Notes: a model not told the origin generated them from the sequence alone. A stretch of DNA of 64,000 bases from Cellulomonas fimi (GCF_028583725.1 NZ_CP110680.1:1736001-1800000), one strand, 5' to 3'; shown: positions 19,518-30,357, numbered from the stretch's first letter. A program made the numbers and translations.

Positions 19518-19552
19518 CCCCTGACCCCCGCACGTCCCTGGAGGAGAACACG

Positions 19553-20509
19553 ATGACCCCCGAGCAGAGCGCCTGGTTCGCCGAGACGTTCGACACGCTC
19601 GTGTCCAACGTCGGGCAGGCCCTGCTGGGCAAGGACCGGACGATCCGCCTCGCGCTCACCGCGATGCTGGCCGAGGGCCACCTGCTGCTCGAGGACGCGC
19701 CCGGCACGGGCAAGACGTCGCTCGCGAAGGCGCTGGCCGCGACGGTGCAGGGCACGCACCACCGCATCCAGTTCACGCCGGACCTCCTGCCGTCGGACGT
19801 CACGGGCGTGACGATCTACGACCAGGGCACGCACAAGTTCGAGTTCCACCAGGGGCCCGTGTTCGCGTCGGTGGTGCTCGCGGACGAGATCAACCGTGCC
19901 TCGCCGAAGACGCAGGCCGCGCTGCTCGAGGTCATGGAGGAGGGGCACGTCACGGTCGACGGCGTGACCCACTCGGTCGGCCGTCCGTTCATGGTCATCG
20001 CGACGCAGAACCCGATCGAGCAGGCGGGCACGTACCGCCTGCCGGAGGCGCAGCTCGACCGCTTCCTCATCAAGACGTCGCTCGGGTACCCGGACCGCGC
20101 GTCGACCATCGAGATCCTCGCGGGCGCGCGCGACCGCACCACCAACCTCGCGCCGCGCATCACGACCCAGGCGGTCGGCACGATGGCGGACCTCGCCCGC
20201 ACGGTGCACATCGACGACGCGGTGCTCGACTACGTCGCCCGGCTCACCGAGGCGACCCGCGCCGACGCGCAGACCGCGCTCGGGGCGAGCGTCCGCGGCG
20301 GCCTCGCGCTCGTGCGCTGCGCCAAGGTGTGGGCCGCGGCCGCGGGCCGTGAGTACGTGCTGCCGGACGACGTGAAGGACCTCGCCCAGCCCGTGCTCAC
20401 GCACCGGCTCGTGCTCGACACCGAGGCGGAGTTCGCGGGCGTGCGCGCGGACGACGTGCTCGAGCGCATCCTCGAGACGACGGCGCCGCCGGTCCTGCGA
20501 GCCGTGTGA
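19553..20509 (+). CDS. MoxR-family AAA+ ATPase
   Basis: A 318-residue MoxR ATPase with Walker A EDAPGTGKTSLAKAL, Walker B VVLADEINRASPKTQAALLE, the ATQNPIEQAGTYRLPEAQLD sensor block and a C-terminal lid domain. MoxR proteins are chaperone-like ATPases that usually work with partners encoded beside them, here the DUF58 and transglutaminase-fold proteins. A good GGAGGA ribosome-binding site precedes the ATG by seven bases, after a 35-base gap from the giant gene. It overlaps the DUF58 gene by four bases. MoxR-DUF58-transglutaminase is a widely conserved triad. Confidence 0.94.
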   Translation: MTPEQSAWFAETFDTLVSNVGQALLGKDRTIRLALTAMLAEGHLLLEDAPGTGKTSLAKALAATVQGTHHRIQFTPDLLPSDVTGVTIYDQGTHKFEFHQGPVFASVVLADEINRASPKTQAALLEVMEEGHVTVDGVTHSVGRPFMVIATQNPIEQAGTYRLPEAQLDRFLIKTSLGYPDRASTIEILAGARDRTTNLAPRITTQAVGTMADLARTVHIDDAVLDYVARLTEATRADAQTALGASVRGGLALVRCAKVWAAAAGREYVLPDDVKDLAQPVLTHRLVLDTEAEFAGVRADDVLERILETTAPPVLRAV

Positions 20510-21660
20510 CGGTGTCGGTGCGCATCTCGCCCCTCGGCTGGGGGACGGCGGTCGTCGCCGTCCTCGGCCTCGTCGTGGGCCGGTGGCTCGGCTGGCTGGA
20601 GGCCGCCGCCGTGGGCGCCGCGCTCACGGCCGTGCTCGTCGTCTCCGGGCTCATGGTGCTGGGACGGTCGCGGTTCGGCGTCGTGCTGGACCTCGCGGAC
20701 CGGCGCGTCCGCGTGGGGGAGCGGGCGGTCGGACGCGTCGAGGTGCGCAACGCCGGGCGGCGCCGGTCGCTGCCCGCGCGGATCGAGCTGCCCGTCGGGA
20801 CGTCCGTCGCGGAGCTCGCGGTGCCGGGCCTCGCGGCGGGGGCGTCGCACGACGAGCTGTTCGCCGTCCCGACGTCGCGCCGCGCGGTCGTGGTCGTCGG
20901 GCCGGTCCGCTCGGTCCGCGGCGACCCGTTCGGGCTCGTCCGCCGCGCCGTCCGGTGGACGTCACCCGTGGAGCTGTTCGTCCACCCGCTGACGGTGGGT
21001 CTCACCGGGTCGGGCTCGGGCGTGCTGCGCGACCTCGAGGGGCAGTCGACGCGCGACCTGTCGGACTCCGACCTGTCCTTCCACGCGCTGCGGGACTACG
21101 TGGCGGGCGACGACCGCCGGTACATCCACTGGCGCACGACGGCGCGCCGGGGCGCGCTCATGGTCAAGCAGTTCGAGGACACGCGCCGGACGCAGACGGT
21201 GATCGCGCTCGCGACGGACCCGCGCGACTACGCGGACGACGACGAGTTCGAGCTCGCGGTGTCGGTCGTCGCGTCGCTCGCCGTCCACACGATCCGCGAG
21301 CAGCGGGACATCGCGGTGCTCGCCGGCCCGGGGTCGCTGCGCGTGCAGACGCCCCCGCTGCTGCTCGACGACTGCGCGCGGCTCGCGACGGCGGACGGCG
21401 GGGCGGGTGCCGCGCTGCTCGGGCGGCGGGTCGCGCGCGAGACGCCCGACGTGTCCGTGGCGATCCTGGTCACCGGGTCGGAGGTCGACGACGCGACGCT
21501 GCGGCTCGGTGCGCGGCACGTGCCCACGGGCACGCGCACCGTCGTGGTGCGCTGCCGCCGCGGCGCGGAGGTCGCTGTCCGCACGCAGGGCACGCTCAGC
21601 ATGGCGACGGTGGGCGCGTTGTCGGACCTGCCCCGCATGCTGCGGCGGGTGGTCGCGTGA
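20506..21660 (+). CDS. DUF58-domain membrane protein
   Basis: A 384-residue protein with two N-terminal membrane segments (about residues 8-45) and a cytosolic DUF58 domain, a von Willebrand A-like fold. The signature block is DYVAGDDRRYIHWRTTARRG followed by LMVKQFED. It starts at a GTG overlapping the MoxR stop and ends overlapping the next start. In the triad this protein is thought to be the partner of MoxR. No further function can be read from the sequence. Confidence 0.92.
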   Translation: MTVSVRISPLGWGTAVVAVLGLVVGRWLGWLEAAAVGAALTAVLVVSGLMVLGRSRFGVVLDLADRRVRVGERAVGRVEVRNAGRRRSLPARIELPVGTSVAELAVPGLAAGASHDELFAVPTSRRAVVVVGPVRSVRGDPFGLVRRAVRWTSPVELFVHPLTVGLTGSGSGVLRDLEGQSTRDLSDSDLSFHALRDYVAGDDRRYIHWRTTARRGALMVKQFEDTRRTQTVIALATDPRDYADDDEFELAVSVVASLAVHTIREQRDIAVLAGPGSLRVQTPPLLLDDCARLATADGGAGAALLGRRVARETPDVSVAILVTGSEVDDATLRLGARHVPTGTRTVVVRCRRGAEVAVRTQGTLSMATVGALSDLPRMLRRVVA

Positions 21661-24002
21661 GCGGGCGGCCCGCGATCGGGGTGCGCGGCACGCGGGCGGC
21701 GACGGTCGACGTCGCCGTGCTGGTCGCCGCGCTCGCGCTGGTGCTCGTGCCGCTGCTGCCGGTCTACGGCGACCTGGCCGCGCTGCCGGCGATCGCCGGC
21801 GGCCTCGTGCTCGGGGCGGGCGTCGCCGTGTGGGCGGCCGCCCGGCGCTGGTCCGCCGCGGTGACCGTCGCCGCCGTCACCCTGACCTACCTCCTCGCGG
21901 GCGGGCCGCTGGCCGCGCCGTCGACGACGGTCGCCGGCGTCGTGCCGACGGCGCGGACCGCGGTCGAGCTCGCGCGCGGCGCGGCGTCGACGTGGAAGCA
22001 GGTGCTCACCCTGCAGCCGCCGGTCGGCACGAGCGGGTCGCTGCTCGTCGCCGCCTACCTGCTGGCGCTCGTCGGGTCGGCGACCGCCGTGACCCTGGCG
22101 CTGCGGGTGCGCCGCCCGGCGGTCGCGGCGCTCGCCGCGGTCGTGCCGCTCGTCGCCATGGTGGCCGTGATCGTGCTCGGCACGCGGGACCCGGTCCCGC
22201 CGCCCGCGCTCACCGGGACCGTCGCGGTGCTCGTGCTGCTGCCCTGGGCGGCCGCGCGCACCGGGCTGCTGCGGCCGCGGCGGGTCGTCGCGCTCGGGTC
22301 GCTCGCCGCGGTCGCGCTCGGGGCGGGTGTCGTCGGTGCGCCCGCGGTCGTCGGGGACACGTCCCGGTACGTCGTGCGGGACGAGATCGTGCCGCCGTTC
22401 GACCCGCGCGACTACCCGAGCCCGCTGTCGGCGTTCCGGCACTTCGTCAAGCTCGGCGAGGACACCACCCTGCTCACGGTGTCGGGCCTGCCCGACGGCG
22501 CACGCGTGCGTCTCGCGACGATGGACCGCTACGACGGCGTCGTCTGGAACGTCTCGGGCGACGGCTCGGCCGACGCGTCCGGGGAGTTCCGTCGCGTGGG
22601 CGACGTGCTCGAGCCGTCCGACACCGGCGACCGCGCGCGCGTGCAGGTCGAGGTCGGTGCGCTCACGGGCGTCTGGCTGCCGACGGTCGGGATGGCGACG
22701 TCGTTCGACCTCGGCGCGTCGTCGGGTGCGCTGCGGTACAACGACGCGACGGGTGCCGCGGTGCTCGTGGGCGGTGTGCGCAGTGGCATGACGTACGACG
22801 TGGACGTCGTCGTCCCGCCGGTCCCGGAACCCTCCGACATCGGCGCCGCACCGGTCGCCGCCGTGACGCTGCCGGACGTCGTCGGTGCGCCCGACGTCGT
22901 CGCGGTCACCGCGCCCGACGTCGCGCGCGACGCCGGCGACCCGTCCGAGGTCGCGACGGCGCTCACCGCGTGGCTCTCCGAGGAGGGGTACTTCAGCCAC
23001 GGCGTCGCACCCGAGGACTACCCGTCGCTGTCGGGGCACGGGGCGTACCGCATGACGGAGCTGCTCGGCGGTGACCTCATGGTCGGAGACGGCGAGCAGT
23101 ACGCGTCGGCGCTCGCTCTGCTGGCGCGCGAGATGGGGCTGCCGGCACGCGTCGTGCTCGGCTTCCAGCCCGAGCCGTCGGGCGGGGAGCCCGTGGACCT
23201 CACGGGCGACGACATCCGCGCGTGGGTGGAGATCGCGTTCACCGGGTACGGCTGGGTGCCGTTCGACCCGACGCCCCCGCCGACGCAGACGCCGCAGGAG
23301 GACCAGCAGCAGGCGCCCACGCAGCCGGACCCCCAGGTCGTCCAGCCGCCCCCGCCGCCGCCGGACGCGGTGACCCCGCCCGACGAGGACACCGAGCAGC
23401 CCACGACCGACGACCCGCAGGACGACACCGACGGGAGCGCCGTGTGGCGTCTGGTCGCGCGGATCGCGGGCGTCGCGGCGATCCCGGTGGTCCTGGTCCT
23501 GCTGCCGTTCGTCGTCGTCGGGGTGCTCAAGGCGCGCCGTCGTCGCCGGCGGCGGCGCCGTCCCGACACCGTGGGGCGGATGGCCGGCGGCTGGGAGGAG
23601 GTCGTCGACCACGCGCACGACCTGCGCCGCCCCGTCCCCGACCTGGCGACGCGGCAGGAGGGCGCGCGCGCCCTGGCCCGCGCGTTCGCGGACGCGCCCG
23701 GCCCGCAGGGGGCGGCGGTCGCGGCGTCGGTGCACGAGCTCGCCGGCCACGCGGACCGCGCGGTGTTCGCCGCGGGGGAGCCGACGGACGCCGACGTCGC
23801 CGCGTACTGGCAGCGCGTCGAGGCGGCCGTGCAGGCCATGACCCGTACCGTGGGCTGGCGGCGGCGCGTGCGCGCCCGCCTGTCGACCGCGTCGCTGCGG
23901 GCCGGCCGGCGGCGTGCCCGGGCCGTCGGTGCGTCGGTGGCGTCGGGACCGCCGGGCCGCCGCGGACGACGGGGCGCGGGCCCCGGGCCGCGGGCGACCT
24001 GA
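21657..24002 (+). CDS. TgpA-like membrane protein with degenerate transglutaminase domain
   Basis: A 781-residue protein: six or so membrane segments in the first 235 residues (the DUF3488/TgpA N-terminal region), an outside transglutaminase-fold domain, a Pro/Gln/Asp-rich linker, one more membrane helix (about 600-625), a basic RRRRRRR stop and a cytosolic tail. The core motif reads GDGEQYASALALLAREMG where active members have a Cys, so position 479 is Gly. The catalytic His position in the RAWVEI motif is Arg521. Only Asp537 in VPFDPTP remains. The fold is clear but peptidase or crosslinking activity is unlikely. It overlaps DUF58 by four bases. The start is fixed by that GTGA overlap. Confidence 0.9.
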   Translation: MSGRPAIGVRGTRAATVDVAVLVAALALVLVPLLPVYGDLAALPAIAGGLVLGAGVAVWAAARRWSAAVTVAAVTLTYLLAGGPLAAPSTTVAGVVPTARTAVELARGAASTWKQVLTLQPPVGTSGSLLVAAYLLALVGSATAVTLALRVRRPAVAALAAVVPLVAMVAVIVLGTRDPVPPPALTGTVAVLVLLPWAAARTGLLRPRRVVALGSLAAVALGAGVVGAPAVVGDTSRYVVRDEIVPPFDPRDYPSPLSAFRHFVKLGEDTTLLTVSGLPDGARVRLATMDRYDGVVWNVSGDGSADASGEFRRVGDVLEPSDTGDRARVQVEVGALTGVWLPTVGMATSFDLGASSGALRYNDATGAAVLVGGVRSGMTYDVDVVVPPVPEPSDIGAAPVAAVTLPDVVGAPDVVAVTAPDVARDAGDPSEVATALTAWLSEEGYFSHGVAPEDYPSLSGHGAYRMTELLGGDLMVGDGEQYASALALLAREMGLPARVVLGFQPEPSGGEPVDLTGDDIRAWVEIAFTGYGWVPFDPTPPPTQTPQEDQQQAPTQPDPQVVQPPPPPPDAVTPPDEDTEQPTTDDPQDDTDGSAVWRLVARIAGVAAIPVVLVLLPFVVVGVLKARRRRRRRRRPDTVGRMAGGWEEVVDHAHDLRRPVPDLATRQEGARALARAFADAPGPQGAAVAASVHELAGHADRAVFAAGEPTDADVAAYWQRVEAAVQAMTRTVGWRRRVRARLSTASLRAGRRRARAVGASVASGPPGRRGRRGAGPGPRAT

Positions 24003-24064
24003 CCGCCGCCGAGCAGTCCGCACCGCCGTCCCGCCGCTCGACCGTCCGACCCGAGGAAGTGCCC

Positions 24065-25309
24065 GTGCAGCCCGTCGCCCCGCCCCACCTGCCGTTCCGG
24101 TCCGCGGTGCCCGCCGACGAGCCGCCGGCCGGTCTGGGCCGCCGGTTCCTCGCCGGTGCGGTCGACGTCGCGGTGGCCGTCGCGCTCGGTGGGTGGCTCG
24201 TGCTGCCGTGGTGGCTGGCCACGGCCCGTGCGGCCGCGACGGGGGAGCAGCCGCCTGCGGCGGGGGCCGGCGTCGTCGTCGGGATCGCGGTCATGGCGAT
24301 CGTCGGCGCGGTGCAGTGGGTCGTGCACGGACGGACCGGCGCGACCCTCGGCCGGTACGCGCTCGGCATCCGTACGCTCGACGTCGAGACCCGTCGGCCC
24401 ATCGGGGTCGGGCGGGTGCTGGTGCGCTCGCTCGTCGTCGCGGCGGGTGCGCTCGTCCTGGGGGTGGGCCAGCTCGTGGTCCTGCTGTCGCCGCTCCTCG
24501 ACCGGACGGGGCGACGCCGGGGGTGGCACGACCTCGTGGCGCGTGACGAGGTGCTCGTCGTGCGCGGCACGCAGCCCGTGCGCCCGCGCGGGGTGCGTGC
24601 GTGGGAGGGGGCGGCGCCCGTGCCGCCGGGACGGCCCGCGGCCGCGGACCTGCCCGAGCCGCCGACGGTCACCGCGCCCGTGCGGGTGCCGCGCTGGGCG
24701 GGCGCGCAGGCGGGCGGCACGGAGCAGCTCGCGCAGTGGCTGGACGACGCGCCCTCGCTGGTGCTCGCGCCGCTCACCCCCACCCGCAGCGCCCCCGACC
24801 TCGACACGCGCGCGCTCCCGATCCTGCGCGCACCGGCCGCCGGCGCGGTCGCACCGAGCGCGCCCGCGACGGCCGTCGGGGGCCTCGACCCGGAGCTCGA
24901 GCTCACCCGCCCGGCCCCGCGCCGGCCCGACGTCCGCGTCGTGACCCCGCACGCGCGTCCCGTCCCGATGGCGGCGGAGTTCGAGCTGAGCGACGGGCGC
25001 CGGCTCACGGTCGAGCGGACCGCCCTCGTGGGCCGCAACCCGGCCACCGTCGCCGACGTCCAGCTCGTGCGCGTCGTCGACCCCGCGCGGTCCGTCTCGA
25101 AGACGCACCTGCAGGTCGGCGTCGAGCCGGGAGGCGTGTGGGTGGCCGACCGGGGGTCGACGAACGGCACGGTCGTGACGCTGCCCGGCGGGGGTCAGGT
25201 CGTGTGCCAGGTCGACCACCAGGTGCGCCTGCGCGTGGGCGCGACGGTCGTGTTCGGCGACTGCTGGATGCGCCTCGTTCGGGCGCCGGGGTCGCCGCCC
25301 GTGTCCTAG
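24065..25309 (+). CDS. RDD-FHA fusion membrane protein
   Basis: A 414-residue protein. Residues 15-165 form an RDD domain with three membrane segments (GRRFLAGAVDVAVAVALGG; VVVGIAVMAIVGAVQW; RTGATLGRYALGIR; VRSLVVAAGALVLGVGQLV). A disordered linker of about 150 residues leads to a C-terminal FHA domain with LVGRNPATVA, SVSKTHLQVGVE and DRGSTNGTVV, all phosphothreonine-binding residues kept. The GTG at 24065 is preferred over the GTG six bases earlier because GAGGAA lies six bases before it. It is the second FHA protein in the locus, so the kinase signal may be read at the membrane as well as in the cytosol. Confidence 0.88.
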   Translation: MQPVAPPHLPFRSAVPADEPPAGLGRRFLAGAVDVAVAVALGGWLVLPWWLATARAAATGEQPPAAGAGVVVGIAVMAIVGAVQWVVHGRTGATLGRYALGIRTLDVETRRPIGVGRVLVRSLVVAAGALVLGVGQLVVLLSPLLDRTGRRRGWHDLVARDEVLVVRGTQPVRPRGVRAWEGAAPVPPGRPAAADLPEPPTVTAPVRVPRWAGAQAGGTEQLAQWLDDAPSLVLAPLTPTRSAPDLDTRALPILRAPAAGAVAPSAPATAVGGLDPELELTRPAPRRPDVRVVTPHARPVPMAAEFELSDGRRLTVERTALVGRNPATVADVQLVRVVDPARSVSKTHLQVGVEPGGVWVADRGSTNGTVVTLPGGGQVVCQVDHQVRLRVGATVVFGDCWMRLVRAPGSPPVS

Positions 25310-25312
25310 AGT
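25307..25312 (+). promoter_or_regulatory. Leaderless -10 box for the first beta-propeller gene
   Basis: TAGAGT ends seven bases before the ATG at 25320, the spacing of a leaderless transcript. The hexamer includes the stop codon of the RDD-FHA gene. Confidence 0.55.
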
Positions 25313-25319
25313 CGGGCTC

Positions 25320-26780
25320 ATGGCCGGGAGGCGAACGGCTGCACGGATGCAGCTCGTCGAGGTGGACGAGCCGACCGTCGCGTCCCGCCCCACGCGCCAC
25401 GAGCACAACCCCGCGACCGCGCTCGTCGAGCCGTCGGTCGTGCCTGCCGCGCGGCCGTCGTTCGCGCGGCTCGCGCGGCGGTGGTGGCCCGTCGCGGCCG
25501 TCGTCGTGGTCGCGGTCGTCGCGACGGTCCTCGTCGGCGTCGCGCGCGACCGGGCGTTCGTCGACCGCATCGCCGCGGTGCCGGGGCTCGTGCGGCCGCT
25601 CGACGGCGTCCCGGAGGTCCGCTGGGACGCGCCCGCGACCCCGCACCCCGGTGCCGTGCTCTCCGCCGGCGGGGCGCTCGTGCTGGTCTCGGCGCAGGAC
25701 GGCCGGTGGCTCGTCACGGCGCACGACGCGCAGGACGGCACGGCGCTGTGGTCGCAGGACCTCGCCCCGGTGGAGCGGTCCGGCTTCGAGAGCAGCCTCG
25801 TCGCGTGCCCGTCGCGCGGTGAGGACGTCGGTGCCCTCGTCGTGTGCCTCGTGACGGAGCCGCGGGTCGTGTACTCCGACGACGCGTCGATCGACGAGCC
25901 GGCGCACACCCGCATCGTCGCGCTCGACGCGACCGACGGCGAGGAGCTCGGCACGTGGGAGGTCGACGACGCGATGGTCCGGGCCGGCCGGGTCGGTGAC
26001 GACCTCGTGCTCGTGACGCTCGACGACGCGGGGCACGCCGTGGCGGAGCGTCGCTCGGCGGTGGACGGGGACGTGCGCTGGACGTACACGACGCCGGACG
26101 TGCTGGAGTCCGTCACCCTGAGCCGCGTGGCCGCCGCGAAGATCGCGCGCGACGTGGTCGTGGTCGAGGGCGTCGTCACCACGGTCCTCGACATGGACGA
26201 CGGCGCCGTCCTCACCGTCGGTGCGCCGTACCGCAACCTCCAGGTCGTCGCGCTGCAGGACGGCTTCGCGACGTGGGCGACCGTCGGCGGCGGCGAGGTG
26301 CACGAGGCCGACGGCTCGCAGCGGTTCGAGGTCGACGGCCTGCCGGTGCCGTTCACGCTCGACGACGGTTCCGCCGCGGACACGCTCGTCGTGGACGACG
26401 GCTCACGGCTGCGTGGTGTGGACGCGGCGACGGGGCGGGTGCGCTGGTCGACGGACACGATGCTCGACGTCCACGCGCGCGTCTCGGACCGCCTGCTGGT
26501 GTCGGGGCTGACGCGGTTCGGGGTCGTGGACGCGACGGACGGCCGGGTCCGGTGGGTGTCCGACGCGGGCGACCCGATGCCGTGGACGCCGCTCACGGAC
26601 GGTGCGCTGGTGCTCGCGCCGGGCCTGGCGCCGGACGGGTCGGTGCAGCTGCTGGGCCTGGGGCTCGACGACGGGGTCCGGTACTGGGCGCTGGACCTGC
26701 CGGAGCGGGTGCAGCGGATCGACGGCTTCGGCGGGGTGCTGGTCGCCCGGACGGCCGACCGGGCGCTCGTCCTGGGCTGA
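25320..26780 (+). CDS. Membrane-anchored PQQ-like beta-propeller protein
   Basis: A 486-residue protein with a cytosolic N-terminus, one membrane helix at about residues 55-78 (WPVAAVVVVAVVATVLVGVA) and an outside domain made of PQQ-like blades, each with a DGT-x-LW or DG-x-VRW turn (AQDGTALWSQDL, AVDGDVRWTYT, AATGRVRWSTD, ATDGRVRWVSD). No enzyme active site is visible, and the family usually forms protein scaffolds rather than binding the PQQ cofactor. Its own leaderless promoter suggests separate control from the upstream kinase genes. The function is unknown. Confidence 0.8.
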   Translation: MAGRRTAARMQLVEVDEPTVASRPTRHEHNPATALVEPSVVPAARPSFARLARRWWPVAAVVVVAVVATVLVGVARDRAFVDRIAAVPGLVRPLDGVPEVRWDAPATPHPGAVLSAGGALVLVSAQDGRWLVTAHDAQDGTALWSQDLAPVERSGFESSLVACPSRGEDVGALVVCLVTEPRVVYSDDASIDEPAHTRIVALDATDGEELGTWEVDDAMVRAGRVGDDLVLVTLDDAGHAVAERRSAVDGDVRWTYTTPDVLESVTLSRVAAAKIARDVVVVEGVVTTVLDMDDGAVLTVGAPYRNLQVVALQDGFATWATVGGGEVHEADGSQRFEVDGLPVPFTLDDGSAADTLVVDDGSRLRGVDAATGRVRWSTDTMLDVHARVSDRLLVSGLTRFGVVDATDGRVRWVSDAGDPMPWTPLTDGALVLAPGLAPDGSVQLLGLGLDDGVRYWALDLPERVQRIDGFGGVLVARTADRALVLG

Positions 26781-26826
26781 CCCCTCCGGCCGCGACCGCG
26801 TCTCCCGGCGGGTCGGTGTGCGGGGT

Positions 26827-26832
26827 TACCGT
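26827..26832 (+). promoter_or_regulatory. Leaderless -10 box for the second beta-propeller gene
   Basis: TACCGT, matching TANNNT, ends six bases before the ATG at 26839. No ribosome-binding site lies between them. Confidence 0.5.
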
Positions 26833-26838
26833 GAACGC

Positions 26839-28341
26839 ATGGGGGCGGCCGGGCCGAGCCCTGCGCTGCAGCGCGTCCCTCTCGACGAGGTCGACGAGGC
26901 CGACGGCGGGACGGGCGCGCGCCCACCGTCGGCGTTCCAGCGGGCGTCCCGCGTGGCTGGCGCGTGGTCGGGATGGCGGGCGCGCCGGCCGTGGCGGGCG
27001 ATCGGCGTCCTCGTGGGGTCGTTGGGCCTGGCGGTGACGCTCGCGGTGACGACGCCCAGCCTGGTGACGGCGCACGAGCGGAGCACGGTCCTGCGTCCGG
27101 GGGCGTTCGCGGGCGCGATCCGCACGTCGTCGCCACCGGCGGCCCGCTGGACCGTGGCCGTCGACGACCGGGTGCTCCCGGTGCTCGTCGGCGACACGGT
27201 CGTGGTCGCGACGGGCCCCGGCCCGGACGACCGCGCGCTGGCAGGTCTGGACGTCGTGACCGGTGCCCTGCGCTGGCAGCGACCGCTCGGCGTGGACCCG
27301 CGCCCCGCGGAGGTGCGGTGCCTGGAGGTCGAGGCGCGCGTGGCGTGCACGCTCGGGCCGGACCAGGTCGACGAGCGCGTCGCGACGCGGTCGGGCCAGG
27401 CGCCCGCGCCGGACGTGGCCGCCCTCGTGCTGCTCGACCCGTCGACGGGCGAGGTCCTGCGCCGCGCGTCGACGCCCGGCCGCGTGGTGTCCGTGGCGAC
27501 GCACGACGCGCTCGCGGGCGACGTGGTGCTCGCGGCGATCGCCGACGGGGTCCTCACGATCCGCCGGCTCGACCCGGAGACGGGAGCGGTGCGCTGGGTC
27601 GCGACCCGGCCGTCGGCATTCCCGGCGGCGTCGACGTCGCGCGTGCACCTGACGGTGGGCGGCGGCCTCGTGGTGGCGACCGCGGAGGGGAGCACGCTCG
27701 TCGTGCACGTGGACGACGGCGCGCCCGTGCCGCCGCCGGCCGACGCGACGGGGACGGACGAGACGGCGCTGCTCTCGGACGGCACGCTCGTCCGCACGCG
27801 GTACCGGGTGCACGCCGTGGGGGTCGACGTCGTCTCCGAGCTGTCGCAGGGCGACGGCGAGCCGTGGCTGACGACGCGGGGCGTGCCGGTCGAGCCGGGC
27901 GTGAGCGACGGGTCGTCGGCGCTGGTGTTCACGTCGAGCGTGCTGGCGGGCGGGCCGATGGGCGGACGCGTGCGCGCGTACGCCCCGGGCCGGTCGGACC
28001 CGGCGTGGCACGCGCTGACGCCGGCGCGGGAGATCGCGGTGGACGCGGCCGGGCGCGTGGTGCTCCGGGCCGCCGGGGCGCTGGTCGGGCTGGACGCGGC
28101 GACGGGCCGGACGGTGTGGCGGCGCACGTTCGGCCTCGGCATGGGGCCGGTGTTCTCGGACGGCCGTCTGGTGGTCGTGCAGCGCACGTCCCCGGGGGAC
28201 GGGTCGGCGCTCGTGGCGCTCGACCTGCGCACGGGCGCGCCCGAGTGGGTCGCGCCGCTGCCCGCGGGGGCGCGCACCGTGGTGCAGCTGGGGGCGCACC
28301 TGTACGCGGTGTCGGACGACGCGCTGACGGCGCTGCGGTGA
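26839..28341 (+). CDS. Second membrane-anchored PQQ-like beta-propeller protein
   Basis: A 500-residue paralogue-like neighbour of the previous gene with the same plan: a basic cytosolic N-terminus (about 55 residues), one membrane helix (AIGVLVGSLGLAVTLAVTT) and an outside PQQ-like propeller with blades such as VVTGALRWQRPL, PETGAVRWVATR, AATGRTVWRRTF and LRTGAPEWVAPL. The start is set by the leaderless promoter; the frame is open upstream but inside the previous gene. Two consecutive propellers may form one outside platform. The function is unknown. Confidence 0.78.
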   Translation: MGAAGPSPALQRVPLDEVDEADGGTGARPPSAFQRASRVAGAWSGWRARRPWRAIGVLVGSLGLAVTLAVTTPSLVTAHERSTVLRPGAFAGAIRTSSPPAARWTVAVDDRVLPVLVGDTVVVATGPGPDDRALAGLDVVTGALRWQRPLGVDPRPAEVRCLEVEARVACTLGPDQVDERVATRSGQAPAPDVAALVLLDPSTGEVLRRASTPGRVVSVATHDALAGDVVLAAIADGVLTIRRLDPETGAVRWVATRPSAFPAASTSRVHLTVGGGLVVATAEGSTLVVHVDDGAPVPPPADATGTDETALLSDGTLVRTRYRVHAVGVDVVSELSQGDGEPWLTTRGVPVEPGVSDGSSALVFTSSVLAGGPMGGRVRAYAPGRSDPAWHALTPAREIAVDAAGRVVLRAAGALVGLDAATGRTVWRRTFGLGMGPVFSDGRLVVVQRTSPGDGSALVALDLRTGAPEWVAPLPAGARTVVQLGAHLYAVSDDALTALR

Positions 28342-28351
28342 CGCGTCCGCG

Positions 28352-28381
28352 GTCCGGGCCCGTTTGCCCGCGGGCCGGGAC
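28352..28381 (+). terminator. Possible terminator stem-loop before leuA
   Basis: GTCCGGGCCC faces GGGCCGGGAC across a ten-base loop with one mismatch. It lies just after the second propeller gene and also covers the -35 zone of the leuA promoter, so it may be a terminator. Confidence 0.4.
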
Positions 28382-28394
28382 GTGGGGGTAGTGT
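28364..28394 (+). promoter_or_regulatory. leuA leader promoter
   Basis: A -35-like TTGCCC at 28364-28369 and a -10 TAGTGT at 28389-28394 are 19 bases apart. The expected start of transcription, six to seven bases on, falls at the GTG of the leader peptide at 28401, so the leader peptide would be leaderless. Confidence 0.55.
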
Positions 28395-28400
28395 GACGAC

Positions 28401-28430
28401 GTGCTCGCACGCACCCTCCTCCTTCGTCGC

Positions 28431-28448
<18 letters not shown>
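28401..28448 (+). CDS. leuL: leuA leader peptide
   Basis: A 15-codon open frame, GTG to TAG, reading VLARTLLLRRRGEAL. Five of its codons are leucine, including CTC CTC CTT in a row, and the three arginines that follow are typical of actinobacterial leuA leaders. It sits 75 bases before leuA and begins where the promoter would start the transcript. Ribosome stalling at the leucine codons when leucyl-tRNA is scarce should alter folding of the RNA downstream and raise leuA expression. Leader peptides of this type are established for actinobacterial leuA; this one is called from position, codon content and RNA pairing. Confidence 0.78.
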
Positions 28449-30269
<1,821 letters not shown>

Positions 30270-30294
30270 TCGGCGCTCTGCCGCAGCACGAGCA

Positions 30295-30327
30295 GCAGGG
30301 CCGTCCGGCGCGTCCGGGCGGCCCTGC
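30295..30327 (+). terminator. Terminator after leuA
   Basis: GCAGGGCCG pairs perfectly with CGGCCCTGC over a 15-base loop that can itself pair. It lies 25 bases after the leuA stop. No T-tract is present. Confidence 0.6.
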
Positions 30328-30351
30328 GCGCGTCGTGTCGGACCCGCGGGG

Positions 30352-30357
30352 GAGAAT
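30352..30357 (+). promoter_or_regulatory. Leaderless -10 box for recO
   Basis: GAGAAT ends six bases before the GTG of recO and no ribosome-binding site is present. Confidence 0.5.

Noticed and set aside
23018..27136. 1372-residue minus-strand frame
   Set aside because: Ser/Thr/Arg-rich shadow of the transglutaminase-fold, RDD-FHA and propeller genes.
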